Shown: in pieces, positions 44,974 to 52,948 of the stretch
Numbering within the stretch: the stretch's first letter is position 1
Layout: every line of letters starts with the position of its first letter
Assembly (NCBI RefSeq): GCF_041435015.1
Contig: NZ_CP107989.1
Coordinates: 9,734,001-9,798,000, forward strand
DNA from: Streptomyces canus
GTDB taxonomy: Bacteria > Actinomycetota > Actinomycetes > Streptomycetales > Streptomycetaceae
Direction: 5' to 3'
Length of the DNA: 64,000 bases
Program-made: the position numbers and the translations under genes
Notes under the pieces: generated by a model
The model's database searches: none
What the model saw: only the letters and a program-made list of their open reading frames with translations
Told to the model about the DNA's origin: nothing

Positions 44974-46170
44974 ATGCAGCACCGGATCATCGTCCTCGGC
45001 GCCGGCTACTCCGGAGCGATCGCGGCAGGCCGACTCGCCAAGCGGCTGCGTCGTGAGGACGTCGCCATCACCCTCGTCAACGCAGAGCCCGACTTCGTCG
45101 AGCGGGTCCGGATGCACCAGTTGGCCGTGGGCCAGGGGCTGAAGCCGCGCCCGCTGCGCGAGATGTTCGCGGGCACGGGAGTCGAACTGAAGCTCGGGAA
45201 GGTCACGTCGATCGACGTGGACCGCAAGACGGTCGTGGTGCAGGGCGCCGAAGAGGCGGCGGAGTTGCCGTACGACACCCTCGTCTACGCCCTCGGCAGC
45301 GCCGGCAACGACAACGGCGTCCCCGGCGTCGCCGAGCACGCCCACCAGATCGCGAGCCGCCCCGGCGCGCTCCGGCTGCGCGAGCGCCTGAGCCGGCTCG
45401 CCGAGGGCGAGACGGTCCTTGTCGGGGGCGGCGGCCTGACGGGCCTGGAGTTCTCGACGGAGGTGGCCGAGGCCCGCCCGGACCTTGACATCACCCTCGT
45501 CACGCGCGCCGGACTGGGCGACTGGCTCTCCCCGAAGGGCCGCGCGCACCTGCGCCACGTCATCGACGGGCTCGGCATCACGGTGTATGAGAACGCCGCG
45601 GTGACCGCGGTCGAGGCGGACCAGGTCACGACGGCGGACGGCCGGACCCTCCCGGCTGCCGTCACCGTCTGGACCACGGGCTTCGCGGTGCACCCGCTGG
45701 CCGCGGCCACCAGCCTCGAACTCGCGGACACCGGCCGCATCGTGGTCGACGCGACGATGCGCTCGATCTCCCACCCGGACCTGTACGCGATCGGCGACGC
45801 CGGCCATGCCCTGGGCGCCGGAGACAAGCCGCTGCGCATGTCCTGCGCCTCTGGCACCCCCATGGCCTGGCAGGCCGCCGACTCCATCGCCGCCCGCCTG
45901 ACCGGCGGCAAGCTGCCGAACGCCCCGCTGCGCTACTTCAACCAGTGCATCTCTCTCGGTCGCAAGGAGGGCCTGATCCAGTTCGTCACCGCCGACGATC
46001 GCTCCGTCAACCACGCCCTGACCGGCCGCTTCGCGGCCCGCTACAAGGAACTGGTCTGCAAGGGTGCGGCCTGGGGCGTCGCCAACCCGACGATGGGCAT
46101 TCCGGTACGGCGGCGACGGGTGGCGGCCGGACGGATCGCGTCGAAGGGGGCGGCGCGTGTGTCGGCGTGA
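44974..46170 (+). CDS. NAD(P)/FAD-dependent oxidoreductase (NDH-2-like)
   Basis: The protein has 398 residues from ATG 44974 (AGGAGCAGG site). The FAD Rossmann motif is IIVLGAGYSGAIAAGRLAKR, the NAD(P) Rossmann motif LVGGGGLTGLEFSTEVAE, and the second FAD contact DLYAIGDAGHALG. It has the size of pyridine-nucleotide disulfide/type II NADH dehydrogenase relatives, without the redox-active CxxxxC. The likely acceptor is a quinone or small molecule. The upstream gap contains TGTCAGG and CGGTTC about 17 bp apart, broadly like ECF41 promoters, so it is a probable target of the adjacent sigma factor. Confidence 0.88.
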   Translation: MQHRIIVLGAGYSGAIAAGRLAKRLRREDVAITLVNAEPDFVERVRMHQLAVGQGLKPRPLREMFAGTGVELKLGKVTSIDVDRKTVVVQGAEEAAELPYDTLVYALGSAGNDNGVPGVAEHAHQIASRPGALRLRERLSRLAEGETVLVGGGGLTGLEFSTEVAEARPDLDITLVTRAGLGDWLSPKGRAHLRHVIDGLGITVYENAAVTAVEADQVTTADGRTLPAAVTVWTTGFAVHPLAAATSLELADTGRIVVDATMRSISHPDLYAIGDAGHALGAGDKPLRMSCASGTPMAWQAADSIAARLTGGKLPNAPLRYFNQCISLGRKEGLIQFVTADDRSVNHALTGRFAARYKELVCKGAAWGVANPTMGIPVRRRRVAAGRIASKGAARVSA

Positions 46171-46432
46171 TGGACGACTTCGTGCGCGACATCCCGGCGT
46201 GCGCACGGCAGGCACGGCGTACGCCGTAGGCGTGGCTCGGGGGGCGTATGGGACGCGGCCGACCCTGCGTGAACCGTCGGTGACAGGCCGGTCGGGTTGA
46301 GGCGAGTCCGGTGCGTCCGGCTGCTCGCGCGGGATGGGTGACGGACCTTGCGGCGGTCCTCCACTTGCCTGAGGGTTCCAGCCCGCCGTGCGTCACACAG
46401 CCCCACCTGTGACACGGCCGGGCTACGGAGCG

Positions 46433-46466
46433 TTGACGCATGCCGATATAGGCATATGATGACGTC
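46433..46466 (+). promoter_or_regulatory. Leaderless promoter with an operator in the spacer (arsR-type gene)
   Basis: TTGACG (46433-46438) and TATGAT (46455-46460) are near-consensus -35 and -10 boxes 16 bp apart. The ATG of the regulator begins 7 bases after the -10, where transcription should start, so the mRNA is leaderless. The palindrome ATGCC-N6-GGCAT fills the spacer, a natural operator for self-repression. A second palindrome, ATGACGTCAT, covers the start region. Confidence 0.8.
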
Positions 46467-46829
46467 ATGGCACGAGCGGCGACGACCTCGGACGCGTTCA
46501 ACGCGATCGCCGAACCACAGCGGCGGGAGATCCTGCTGCTGTTGCGGGGCGGCGAGCGTCCGGTGACCGACCTGGCGCGGGACCTGGGGATGACCCAGCC
46601 ACAGGCGTCCAAGCACCTGCGGGTCCTCCGGGAGGTCGGGCTCGTGCGGGTCCGCGGGGCGGGCAAGCAGCGGCTGTACGGCCTGGACGCCCGCGGGCTG
46701 CGCCCGATCCACGAGTGGGTGGGCGGCTTCGAGCGGTTCTGGAGCGAGAGCTTCGACCGGCTGGACGAGTACGTGCGCGATCTGCAACAGGCAAGACAGG
46801 AGGAACCAGCGGATGACGACGACGAGTAG
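46467..46829 (+). CDS. ArsR-family transcriptional repressor
   Basis: The protein has 120 residues with a winged helix at about 10-90 (AFNAIAEPQRREILLLLRGG, PVTDLARDLGMTQPQASKHL, RVLREVGLVRVRGAGKQRLY). No metal-binding CxC motif is present, as in the subgroup that pairs with SRPBCC proteins. It has no Shine-Dalgarno and is probably translated from a leaderless mRNA. The next gene overlaps it by 17 bases, and a RibD/DHFR-like gene overlaps that by one base, making a three-gene operon under its own control. Confidence 0.92.
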   Translation: MARAATTSDAFNAIAEPQRREILLLLRGGERPVTDLARDLGMTQPQASKHLRVLREVGLVRVRGAGKQRLYGLDARGLRPIHEWVGGFERFWSESFDRLDEYVRDLQQARQEEPADDDDE

Positions 46830-47349
46830 CGGTGCGGAGCCCGACCGCCCGACCGCGGACCGCGAGATCGTGATCTCCCGGGCCATCGGCGCCCCACGGG
46901 AGCTGGTGTTCGAGGCGTTCACACAGGTCCGGCACCTGTCGCGATGGTGGGGACCGGAAGGGTTCACCACCACGACGCGGTCCTTCGAGTTCCGCGTCGG
47001 CGGAGCCTGGGACTTCGTGATGCACGGCCCGGACGGGACCGACTACCAGGAGTGGATCACCTGGCGGGAGATCGTTCCGCCGGAGCGGATCGCGCTGCTG
47101 CACGGCGAGTCCCGCGACGACCCCAACGCCTTCGAGTCGGTCCTGGCCTTCGAGCCGGCCGGCGACGACACCCGGATCGTGATGCGCACGGTGTTCCCCA
47201 CCAAGGAACTCCGCGACGAGGCGGTGGAGAAGTACCACGCGATCGAGGGCGGCGAGCAGACCCTGAGCAACCTGGCGGCCTACGTCGCCGAACTCACCCG
47301 GAACGACACCGGCCGCGATGAGGCCACCCCGAAGGGAGCGGAGAGCTGA
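46813..47349 (+). CDS. SRPBCC-domain (AHSA1-like) protein
   Basis: The protein has 178 residues. The AHSA1/START-like fold is recognisable: VISRAIGAPRELVFEAFTQV, HLSRWWGPEGFTTTTRSFEF and WITWREIVPPERIALLHGES. Such proteins bind hydrophobic ligands in a helix-grip cavity and are very often encoded with ArsR regulators. It overlaps the ArsR gene and touches the downstream gene (TGATG), so translation is coupled through the operon. The ligand is unknown. Confidence 0.9.
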   Translation: MTTTSSGAEPDRPTADREIVISRAIGAPRELVFEAFTQVRHLSRWWGPEGFTTTTRSFEFRVGGAWDFVMHGPDGTDYQEWITWREIVPPERIALLHGESRDDPNAFESVLAFEPAGDDTRIVMRTVFPTKELRDEAVEKYHAIEGGEQTLSNLAAYVAELTRNDTGRDEATPKGAES

Positions 47350-48014
47350 TGACCGGGAAGGTGTTCTTCAGCGTGACGATGTCACTCGACGGCTTCGTGG
47401 CACCCGAGCCCGTGCCGCCCGAGGACGCCTTCTCGCCCGAGAAGCAGGACGATCCGAGCGTCAGGCGCTGGATGTCGAAGTGGGCCGAACTGCAGGCGTG
47501 GGCGTTCCCGCAGCGGTGGTTCCGGGAGAACCTCAAGCTCGGCGAGGGCGGCGAGGAAGGAATCGACAACGACATCGCACGGGCGACGTACGAGCGCACC
47601 GGCGCGAGCGTCATGGGTAAGCGCATGTTCGACGCCGGCGAGCCGGCCTGGCCGGAGGAAGCGCCTTTCCACACGCCGGTGTTCGTCGTCACCCACACCA
47701 GTCGTGCCCCGTGGGAGCGGCCGGGCGGCACCACCTTCCACTTCGTCAACGACGGCATCGAGAGCGCCCTCGACCGGGCCCGCGAGGCAGCCGGCGACCG
47801 CGACGTGCGCATCGCAGGCGGCGCCGAGACGATCCAGGAGTACCTGGACAGCGGCCTGATCGACGAGTTCTCGATCACGCTCGCACCCGTGCTGTTCGGC
47901 ACCGGCATCCGCCTGTTCGACCGTGTGGACCCCGACCGCCTGTCTCTCGCCCAGACCCGGACCGACGCATCGTCCCGGGTGACCCACCTGACCTACACCG
48001 TCGGCAAACGCTAG
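47349..48014 (+). CDS. RibD C-terminal / dihydrofolate reductase-like protein
   Basis: The protein has 221 residues beginning GKVFFSVTMSLDGFVAPEPV, the typical start of the DHFR-like RibD_C family. It continues with ASVMGKRMFDAGEPAWP, PVFVVTHTSRAPWE, DRDVRIAGGAETIQEYLDSG (nucleotide-binding loop) and LIDEFSITLAPVLFGTGIRL. It probably reduces a small molecule with NAD(P)H; family members are widespread in actinomycetes with unknown substrates. It is the last gene of the ArsR-SRPBCC operon. Confidence 0.92.
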   Translation: MTGKVFFSVTMSLDGFVAPEPVPPEDAFSPEKQDDPSVRRWMSKWAELQAWAFPQRWFRENLKLGEGGEEGIDNDIARATYERTGASVMGKRMFDAGEPAWPEEAPFHTPVFVVTHTSRAPWERPGGTTFHFVNDGIESALDRAREAAGDRDVRIAGGAETIQEYLDSGLIDEFSITLAPVLFGTGIRLFDRVDPDRLSLAQTRTDASSRVTHLTYTVGKR

Positions 48015-48159
48015 GCGGCGTTCCCGCAGCGTGCGGAGCAGGCGTGTCCCCGGAGGGCGAGGTGATCGGACGCATGCCGCGTGACCGCCTGGGTGAGCAG
48101 GCAGCCAAGGCCCGGCCCGTGAACCACCCGTGTGGCTCACGCGCCCTGAGCACAGTGAA

Positions 48160-48313
48160 CCCGGCACTTCGACTGCTGAAGCACCAGCTCGGCCGGGATC
48201 TCGACGCCACTAACGCCCAGGCCGAGCGGCTCCTCGGGCGGCGGCCACATCCCATCGAGGACACCATCGCGGAGACCGCCGAGAGTCTCCTCGCCCAGGG
48301 CATAAGGAACTGA
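48160..48313 (+). pseudogene. C-terminal relic of an extended SDR / epimerase-like protein
   Basis: The frame ends NPALRLLKHQLGRDLDATNA, QAERLLGRRPHPIEDTIAET, AESLLAQGIRN. This resembles the conserved end of NAD-dependent epimerase-type proteins (kARrlLGWxPRxxEDaIvxTAESLlxLGlv). Nothing upstream matches the Rossmann part, so only the tail survives. Similarity is short and confidence limited. Confidence 0.45.
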
Positions 48314-48504
48314 CCCGCTCGTAACCGACCGACGCGGCAACCCTGCGCGCCGATCGGGGCCTGGAACTGCAGGCAGGAAGGCAGCGGGGACCATCCATCC
48401 CCCGGGCGCGATCGGCCCGACTCCTGGGCGACTCCGGGACGGCGGGACATTGCCGGCCGGGCGATGTCGCTGACTGACGAGGCCCGACCGATGGCGGGAC
48501 AGTC

Positions 48505-48590
48505 CTACAGCCGGTCATCCACGGGCGAGCCCGCGGTGACCGCTCCGGCCGCGGCGGCAGCAGCGGCTCGATCAGCATCCACAAGCCGGC
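48505..48590 (-). mobile_element. IS5-like transposase N-terminal relic
   Basis: On the minus strand LWMLIEPLLPPRPERSPRAR-P matches the conserved start of IS5-group transposases (LWxxIxPLLPPxPxRxxxxRP). The remainder is missing on both sides. It lies in the gene-poor stretch between the SDR relic and the DUF6069 gene. Confidence 0.5.
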
Positions 48591-48646
48591 GTCCACGGCC
48601 ACGGCCGGGTACGCACACCTCACGAACGGCCCAATCGGCACACGTG

Positions 48647-49123
48647 TCATGCCCGACCGCGCGGCACACCGCCTCCATCTGGTGCTGTTCGCGGCGTACT
48701 TGGTGTGGGCGGTCTCCCCCCAATGGCATCGGCTCGCGGCCCGGGGGACGTGCCGCCCAGCCCCGGGACCAGTACCGCCGCCACTGCCAGGTGCATCAGA
48801 GCGAGGGAGACCCGGGTGCCGCTGGCGATGCCGTTGCCGATGAACGGCAGGAAGGAAACGGTCAGTACGGCGCCCGCCACCGCCGTCCAGATGGCGTGGG
48901 CGCGCCGCACCCCGAACCGCTCCAGGGCAGCCAGCAGCCCCCACCCGGAGAGTGACGCGAGCAGTGCGACGACGCCCACAGGCGCGGCGCCGAGGTCGAG
49001 CGTCTGCTCGCCGTCGGTGATTCCCAGCCGGTGCCCCAGCAGTGGGTCCGCGACCAGCCACACCAGGACGGCGGCCAGGACCGCCAGGGCGACTACCCGC
49101 AGTCGCCTCCTCCTCACGCTCAC
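48647..49123 (-). CDS. DUF6069-like four-helix membrane protein
   Basis: The protein has 158 residues. GTG 49123 overlaps the stop of the TetR gene as GTGA, so the two are translationally coupled. Four hydrophobic segments are visible (VVALAVLAAVLVWLVADPLL, VGVVALLASLSGWGLLAALE, AIWTAVAGAVLTVSFLPFIG, LALMHLAVAAVLVPGL). The last 45 residues are Pro/Arg-rich and may be an extension into degenerate sequence. The family commonly sits beside TetR regulators; function unknown. Confidence 0.75.
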   Translation of the reverse strand: MSVRRRRLRVVALAVLAAVLVWLVADPLLGHRLGITDGEQTLDLGAAPVGVVALLASLSGWGLLAALERFGVRRAHAIWTAVAGAVLTVSFLPFIGNGIASGTRVSLALMHLAVAAVLVPGLGGTSPGPRADAIGGRPPTPSTPRTAPDGGGVPRGRA

Positions 49124-49731
49124 TTGGCGCCCGATGAGAGCGCCCCGTGCAGGAAGACCTCCGCCAGCTCCTGCGGGGTGAGGTCGGGCTCGTCGTCCGT
49201 ACGCGGCTGGGTGAAGAGCAGTCCGAAGAAGAGGGCCGCGATCTGCTCCGGCGGCCGCCGAAGAGCGGCCCTGTCGGGCTCCAGCAGATCCGCGAGGGCC
49301 GCGCGGATACGGGTTGTCGACTCGGTGCGGCCCGCGCCGCGCACCGTACCGGGGTGCTTGCCGCCGCCATGCCCCAGCGAGCCGGCGATCGCGCCCATCC
49401 TGGCGAGGTGCGCCTGCAGTGCCTCGGCCGCCTCCGCGAGCCGGTCGGGCAGCGGCTGGGACAGGTCGATTGCGTCGAGCTCACGGATCGCGTGCTCGGG
49501 GGAGAGCGCCTCGGCCATGCAGGCGTGCAACAGCTCGTCCTTGTCGGCGAAGACCCGGAAGATCGTTCCCTCGCCGATGCCTGCGGCGCGGGCGATCTTC
49601 GCGGTCGTCACCGCGGCGCCGTACTCGGCGATCAGCGGGATCGCGGTCTGGATGATCATCGCGCGCCGCTGCTCCGGCGACATGGCGGGGGCGCGGCGGC
49701 GGGTGGTCTGGTTCTCCTTGGGTGCTGTCAT
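49120..49731 (-). CDS. TetR-family transcriptional regulator
   Basis: The protein has 203 residues. The N-terminal HTH is clear: RRAMIIQTAIPLIAEYGAAV, TTAKIARAAGIGEGTIFRVF, ADKDELLHACM. The C-terminal half is a ligand-binding helical domain. Its start is followed upstream by a double palindromic operator (49746-49786), so it is very likely self-regulated and also controls the coupled membrane protein. The inducer is unknown. Confidence 0.93.
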   Translation of the reverse strand: MTAPKENQTTRRRAPAMSPEQRRAMIIQTAIPLIAEYGAAVTTAKIARAAGIGEGTIFRVFADKDELLHACMAEALSPEHAIRELDAIDLSQPLPDRLAEAAEALQAHLARMGAIAGSLGHGGGKHPGTVRGAGRTESTTRIRAALADLLEPDRAALRRPPEQIAALFFGLLFTQPRTDDEPDLTPQELAEVFLHGALSSGAK

Positions 49732-49745
49732 GACTACGAGACTAC

Positions 49746-49786
49746 GGAGTGAGTCCTCACTCCGTCAATGAGTGAGGACTCACTCC
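49746..49786. promoter_or_regulatory. Tandem palindromic operators of the TetR regulator
   Basis: GGAGTGAGTCCTCACTCC (49746-49763) and GAGTGAGGACTCACTCC (49770-49786) are both GAGTGAG-N2-CTCACTC palindromes and are inverted copies of each other, about 24 bp apart. They begin 15 bp upstream of the TetR start. The spacing fits cooperative binding of two dimers. Confidence 0.85.
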
Positions 49787-49838
49787 GCTCATATTCTTTT
49801 CCGACCGACCTGACGCCCTGTCCCGGGATTGCTCGTCC

Positions 49839-49876
49839 TTGACAATAGGCAGGTGAATGCCTGCATAATGGTGGGT
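49839..49876 (+). promoter_or_regulatory. Promoter and operator of the ArsR-SRPBCC fusion gene
   Basis: TTGACA (49839-49844) is followed by CATAAT (49864-49869; spacer 19) or TGCATA (49862-49867; spacer 17). AGGCA-N6-TGCCT, a palindrome of the same size as the one in front of the other ArsR gene, lies in the spacer. The GTG at 49877 is 8 bases after CATAAT, again suggesting a leaderless mRNA. Confidence 0.65.
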
Positions 49877-50686
49877 GTGAGCCTCGAAGCAACAGCGATG
49901 GACTCGGTGTTCAAGGCGCTGGCCGATCCCACCCGGCGGCTCCTGCTCGACCGGCTACGCGAGCACAACGGGCAGACCCTGCGCGAACTGTGCGAGCGCC
50001 TCGGCATGGCGCGCCAGTCGGCGACGCAGCACCTGGACATCCTCGTGCGGGCCAATCTCGTCACGGTGGTACGGCGCGGCCGGGAGCGGCTGCACTACCT
50101 CAACCCCGCCCCGATCCACGAGATCGAGGACCGCTGGATCTCCGGCTTCGACAAGCCCCGCCTGCAAGCGATCAGCGCCATCAAGCACCAGGCAGAGGAG
50201 TACGCCATGACCAACGCACCCACACCGGTGCCGGACTACGTATACGTCACCTACATCCGCGCCAGTGCGGAGCAGGTGTGGCAAGCTCTGACCGACGCCG
50301 ACCTGACGGCACGCTTTTGGGGACACGCCAACGTCTCCGACTGGCAGCCGGGCTCGGCCTGGGAACACCGGCGAGCCGACGGATCAGGCAAGATCGACGT
50401 GGTGGGCCGTGTCCTGAAGGCCGAGCCCCCGACCCGGCTGGTCATCACCTTTGACGACGCCCCCGATGCGGAATCGCCGGGAGAGCCGTCGGTCGTCACC
50501 TTTCTCGTCGAACCGCATCAGGACATCGTCCGCCTCACCGTGACCCACGAGAACCTCCCCAACCAGGAGATGCTGGGCGGCATCTCGGCCGGCTGGCCCG
50601 CCGTGCTGGCGAACCTCAAGTCGATGCTGGAAACCGGCGAGGTCCTGCCGCAGGCGCCCTGGGAGATGACCCGCGCCCACACCTGA
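49877..50686 (+). CDS. ArsR regulator fused to an SRPBCC domain
   Basis: The protein has 269 residues from GTG 49877; ATG 49898 (MDSVFKALADPTRRLLLDRL) is the alternative start and neither has a clear ribosome site. Residues 8-105 form an ArsR winged helix (TLRELCERLGMARQSATQHL). Residues 125-265 form an AHSA1-like SRPBCC domain (VYVTYIRASAEQVWQALTDA, TARFWGHANVSDWQPGSAWE). The fusion joins in one chain what the 46467-47349 pair encodes separately, so the SRPBCC cavity may sense the inducer. Its own operator lies in the promoter spacer. Confidence 0.9.
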   Translation: MSLEATAMDSVFKALADPTRRLLLDRLREHNGQTLRELCERLGMARQSATQHLDILVRANLVTVVRRGRERLHYLNPAPIHEIEDRWISGFDKPRLQAISAIKHQAEEYAMTNAPTPVPDYVYVTYIRASAEQVWQALTDADLTARFWGHANVSDWQPGSAWEHRRADGSGKIDVVGRVLKAEPPTRLVITFDDAPDAESPGEPSVVTFLVEPHQDIVRLTVTHENLPNQEMLGGISAGWPAVLANLKSMLETGEVLPQAPWEMTRAHT

Positions 50687-50744
50687 GCCGCGACTCGCCG
50701 CCTCCTGTTCATTCCGCCTGCGCCCGCACAGAGAGGTGCAAGAC

Positions 50745-51260
50745 ATGCTGGACACCGCCCCACTCCAGGACGCCTACCGCGCACTGCTCGACGCAGCCGC
50801 CACCGTGGCCGACGCCGACGACCCCAACCCCGCCCCGCCAGAAGGCGAGTGGAACGCCGACCAGATCCTTGCGCACGTCTCTCTCATCAGCGCCGCCACG
50901 ATCGCCTCCGTCGCGGGTATCGCTGCGGGGGCCAACACGACGTACGACAACCGGATCGCCCTCGACGTCTGGACCATCGAGCAAACCATCGCGCACGCCG
51001 GCGGCAACGCCGTGCTCCGGGACCGCATCAGCGGCCAGGCAGCCGCCCTGTGCGCACTCGCCGGAGGTGCGGCGCTCAGCGACGCCGAGCTCAGTACCCC
51101 AGTGCTCGCACGACTCCTGTCCCACGACACCCTCCTGGTCGATCAGCCCATGTCACTACGCGACATCGTCACTGGCCTGGCGGAGGCGGAACTGCCCGGC
51201 CACACGAAACAGCTCCTCGCCCTGCTCCCCGACCGGGCCGGTGCCGAGGCCCCGCGGTGA
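50745..51260 (+). CDS. DinB-like helical-bundle protein
   Basis: The protein has 171 residues from ATG 50745 (AGAGAGG site; GTG 50736 lies inside that site). It looks like a DinB/maleylpyruvate-isomerase-type four-helix bundle: LLDAAATVADADDPNPAP, PEGEWNADQILAHVSLISAA and ALCALAGGAALSDAELSTPV. The first conserved His is in ILAHV and a later one in GHTKQL. Such bundles bind a metal and act as thiol transferases. It starts 58 bp after the ArsR-SRPBCC fusion and is probably its co-transcribed partner. Confidence 0.75.
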   Translation: MLDTAPLQDAYRALLDAAATVADADDPNPAPPEGEWNADQILAHVSLISAATIASVAGIAAGANTTYDNRIALDVWTIEQTIAHAGGNAVLRDRISGQAAALCALAGGAALSDAELSTPVLARLLSHDTLLVDQPMSLRDIVTGLAEAELPGHTKQLLALLPDRAGAEAPR

Positions 51261-51351
51261 CCAGGTCACAGCGAACCTGACTTCGGCTCGTCAGGGAGGT
51301 GTTCGGCGAACTTGCCGATACCGATGGGCTGTTGGCTGTACACCGCGGTGC

Positions 51352-51429
51352 GTGAGCCGGAAGTCGGCCTACCAGTGGCACCGCGTATGGCGGGACCGAC
51401 GCGAGGAGCCGGCAAGCGGTCCGGTTGGG
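51352..51429 (+). mobile_element. IS630-family transposase N-terminal fragment
   Basis: VSRKSAYQWHRVWRDRREEP is the helix-turn-helix motif of IS630-family transposase N-termini (FRVSRKSAYRWHRxWRDGGxxAL). It is cut off on both sides. It lies on the opposite strand to the IS630 relic at 42390, so it is probably a separate event. Confidence 0.6.
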
Positions 51430-51550
51430 CCTTCATGGCCTCCGTCCACCTGGCGCCGGTCTGACCCTGCCGGCGCCATCCGGCATCCTTTCGGAAGCCG
51501 CACAGCCGGGCACCCCGTGGGTCTGCCGCAGGTTTGGGTGACAGGTTCGG

Positions 51551-51733
51551 TCACGCGGCCTGGAGGGCCGGTGTGGTCATGACGGTTTCGTATTCGATGG
51601 GGGTCAGCCGGCCGAGTGCGGCTTGTCTGCGGCGTCGGTGGTAGGTCCTCTCAATCCAGGTCACGATCGCGATCCGCAGCTCCTCGCGGGTGCTCCAGCT
51701 CCGGCGGTCGAGGACGTTTTTCTGCAGCAGGCT
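51551..51733 (-). mobile_element. IS3-family transposase C-terminal relic
   Basis: [40 protein letters not shown] and GRLTPIEYE form the C-terminal part of an IS3-type integrase-core transposase. The DDE catalytic core is missing upstream. The rest of 51261-51973 shows no gene. Confidence 0.8.
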
Positions 51734-51973
51734 GAAGAAGGGGCGCGTCAGACGCCTTGCCGTCTCCTCCGACGACAGACCTGTCGCGGGAGCCGCGTCC
51801 GAGCGTCGGCTTGCCTCGGCAGCGGGCCTCTGGCCGTCACCGCGGCGGTTCACGGTCGTCGCCGAGGTGTGCCCGGACGGCTCTGCGTGCTGGGTGCCAC
51901 AACCGCTCCCGCCCTGTGACCGGCCGCCCCTTGAGGACGGAACCCCGTTCCTCAGAGTGCCATCCCTGCTCGT

Positions 51974-52852
51974 TCACGGCTGAGCGCCGTCGCGGCCGTG
52001 GTCGGCGGCGTATGCGGCGAACACTTCCGTCGGCGGGCCGCCCGTGCGGAGGAAACGCTGGTCGAGGATGTCGGCGAGGTCCTTCAGCGCCCCGGCGAGT
52101 AGGGTGCCGGCCAGTCGCACCTCCGGCCGTCCAGCCGCCTCCCCGCGCTCGGCCAGCACGGCGGCGTAACCGATCATGGCCGCCAGCGACGAATGGTCCT
52201 CCCCGTCATGGAAGTAGTACGCCTCGGCGTACTGGGTGAAGTCGATGCGGACGCATGCGACGTCGGTAACCAGGCTGTCCAGCAATAGCGCCCCCGCGGT
52301 GCAGTCGATCTGCCGTGTCGTCGGATCCGCGTCGCGCAGCAGAGCCAGTCGGACGGCCAGGACCCTCCTGCGGGTAAGTGCCGGGTAGATCTCCAGCACC
52401 CAGGAGACGGTGGCCGTCAGGAGGGCGAAACCGATGAGGGCTTCGAGCGGTGAGACCAGACGGAGCCAGCCCTCGGCAGGCGCGATGTCGCCCAACCCGA
52501 GGGTGGCCACCGTGACGAGCGACAGGTACACGGAGTCGAGCAGCGCCGGCTCCTGCGCCGCCTGGGAACCGGGGGAGAAGGTGAACGCCCCGGGCATGTG
52601 GGGCCAGTAGACGATCGCCCAGCCGAGTACGACGGTGACGGCCCACATGCCCACGACCGTGACCATGGCGAGCGGTCCGACGAGCCCGACCACGCGGCCG
52701 GGTGCACGGAATCGCCGGGCGAGGCGCCACAGTGCTGTCATCACGAGGCGGCTCAGGCCACCGTGGCGGGTGGGGTGCCACAGCGTATGGAACAGATCCC
52801 GCAAGGTGACCATGACGAGCCCGCCACCGACCAGCGAGACCAACCACTTCAT
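51974..52852 (-). CDS. Two-helix potassium-channel-like protein with unusual filter TLGLGD
   Basis: The protein has 292 residues. A first helix near residues 5-20 and others around 57-83 and 131-153 flank a pore loop LLDSVYLSLVTVATLGLGDI. The selectivity filter TLGLGD (117-122) replaces the standard TVGYGD. The soluble C-terminal domain of about 130 residues lacks a Rossmann GxGxxG, so it is not a typical RCK domain. It starts 96 bp downstream of the GH65-like gene on the same strand, possibly the same transcript. Ion selectivity is uncertain because of the filter. Confidence 0.8.
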   Translation of the reverse strand: MKWLVSLVGGGLVMVTLRDLFHTLWHPTRHGGLSRLVMTALWRLARRFRAPGRVVGLVGPLAMVTVVGMWAVTVVLGWAIVYWPHMPGAFTFSPGSQAAQEPALLDSVYLSLVTVATLGLGDIAPAEGWLRLVSPLEALIGFALLTATVSWVLEIYPALTRRRVLAVRLALLRDADPTTRQIDCTAGALLLDSLVTDVACVRIDFTQYAEAYYFHDGEDHSSLAAMIGYAAVLAERGEAAGRPEVRLAGTLLAGALKDLADILDQRFLRTGGPPTEVFAAYAADHGRDGAQP

Positions 52853-52948
52853 CCGCGTCTCCCAGGGCCCTTTGGCATGAAACGGAAATCCGCTTCGGAG
52901 CCTAGGCGGTGTGCGGCACGTGACGGTGCGGATGCGGGTGCGCCACGC

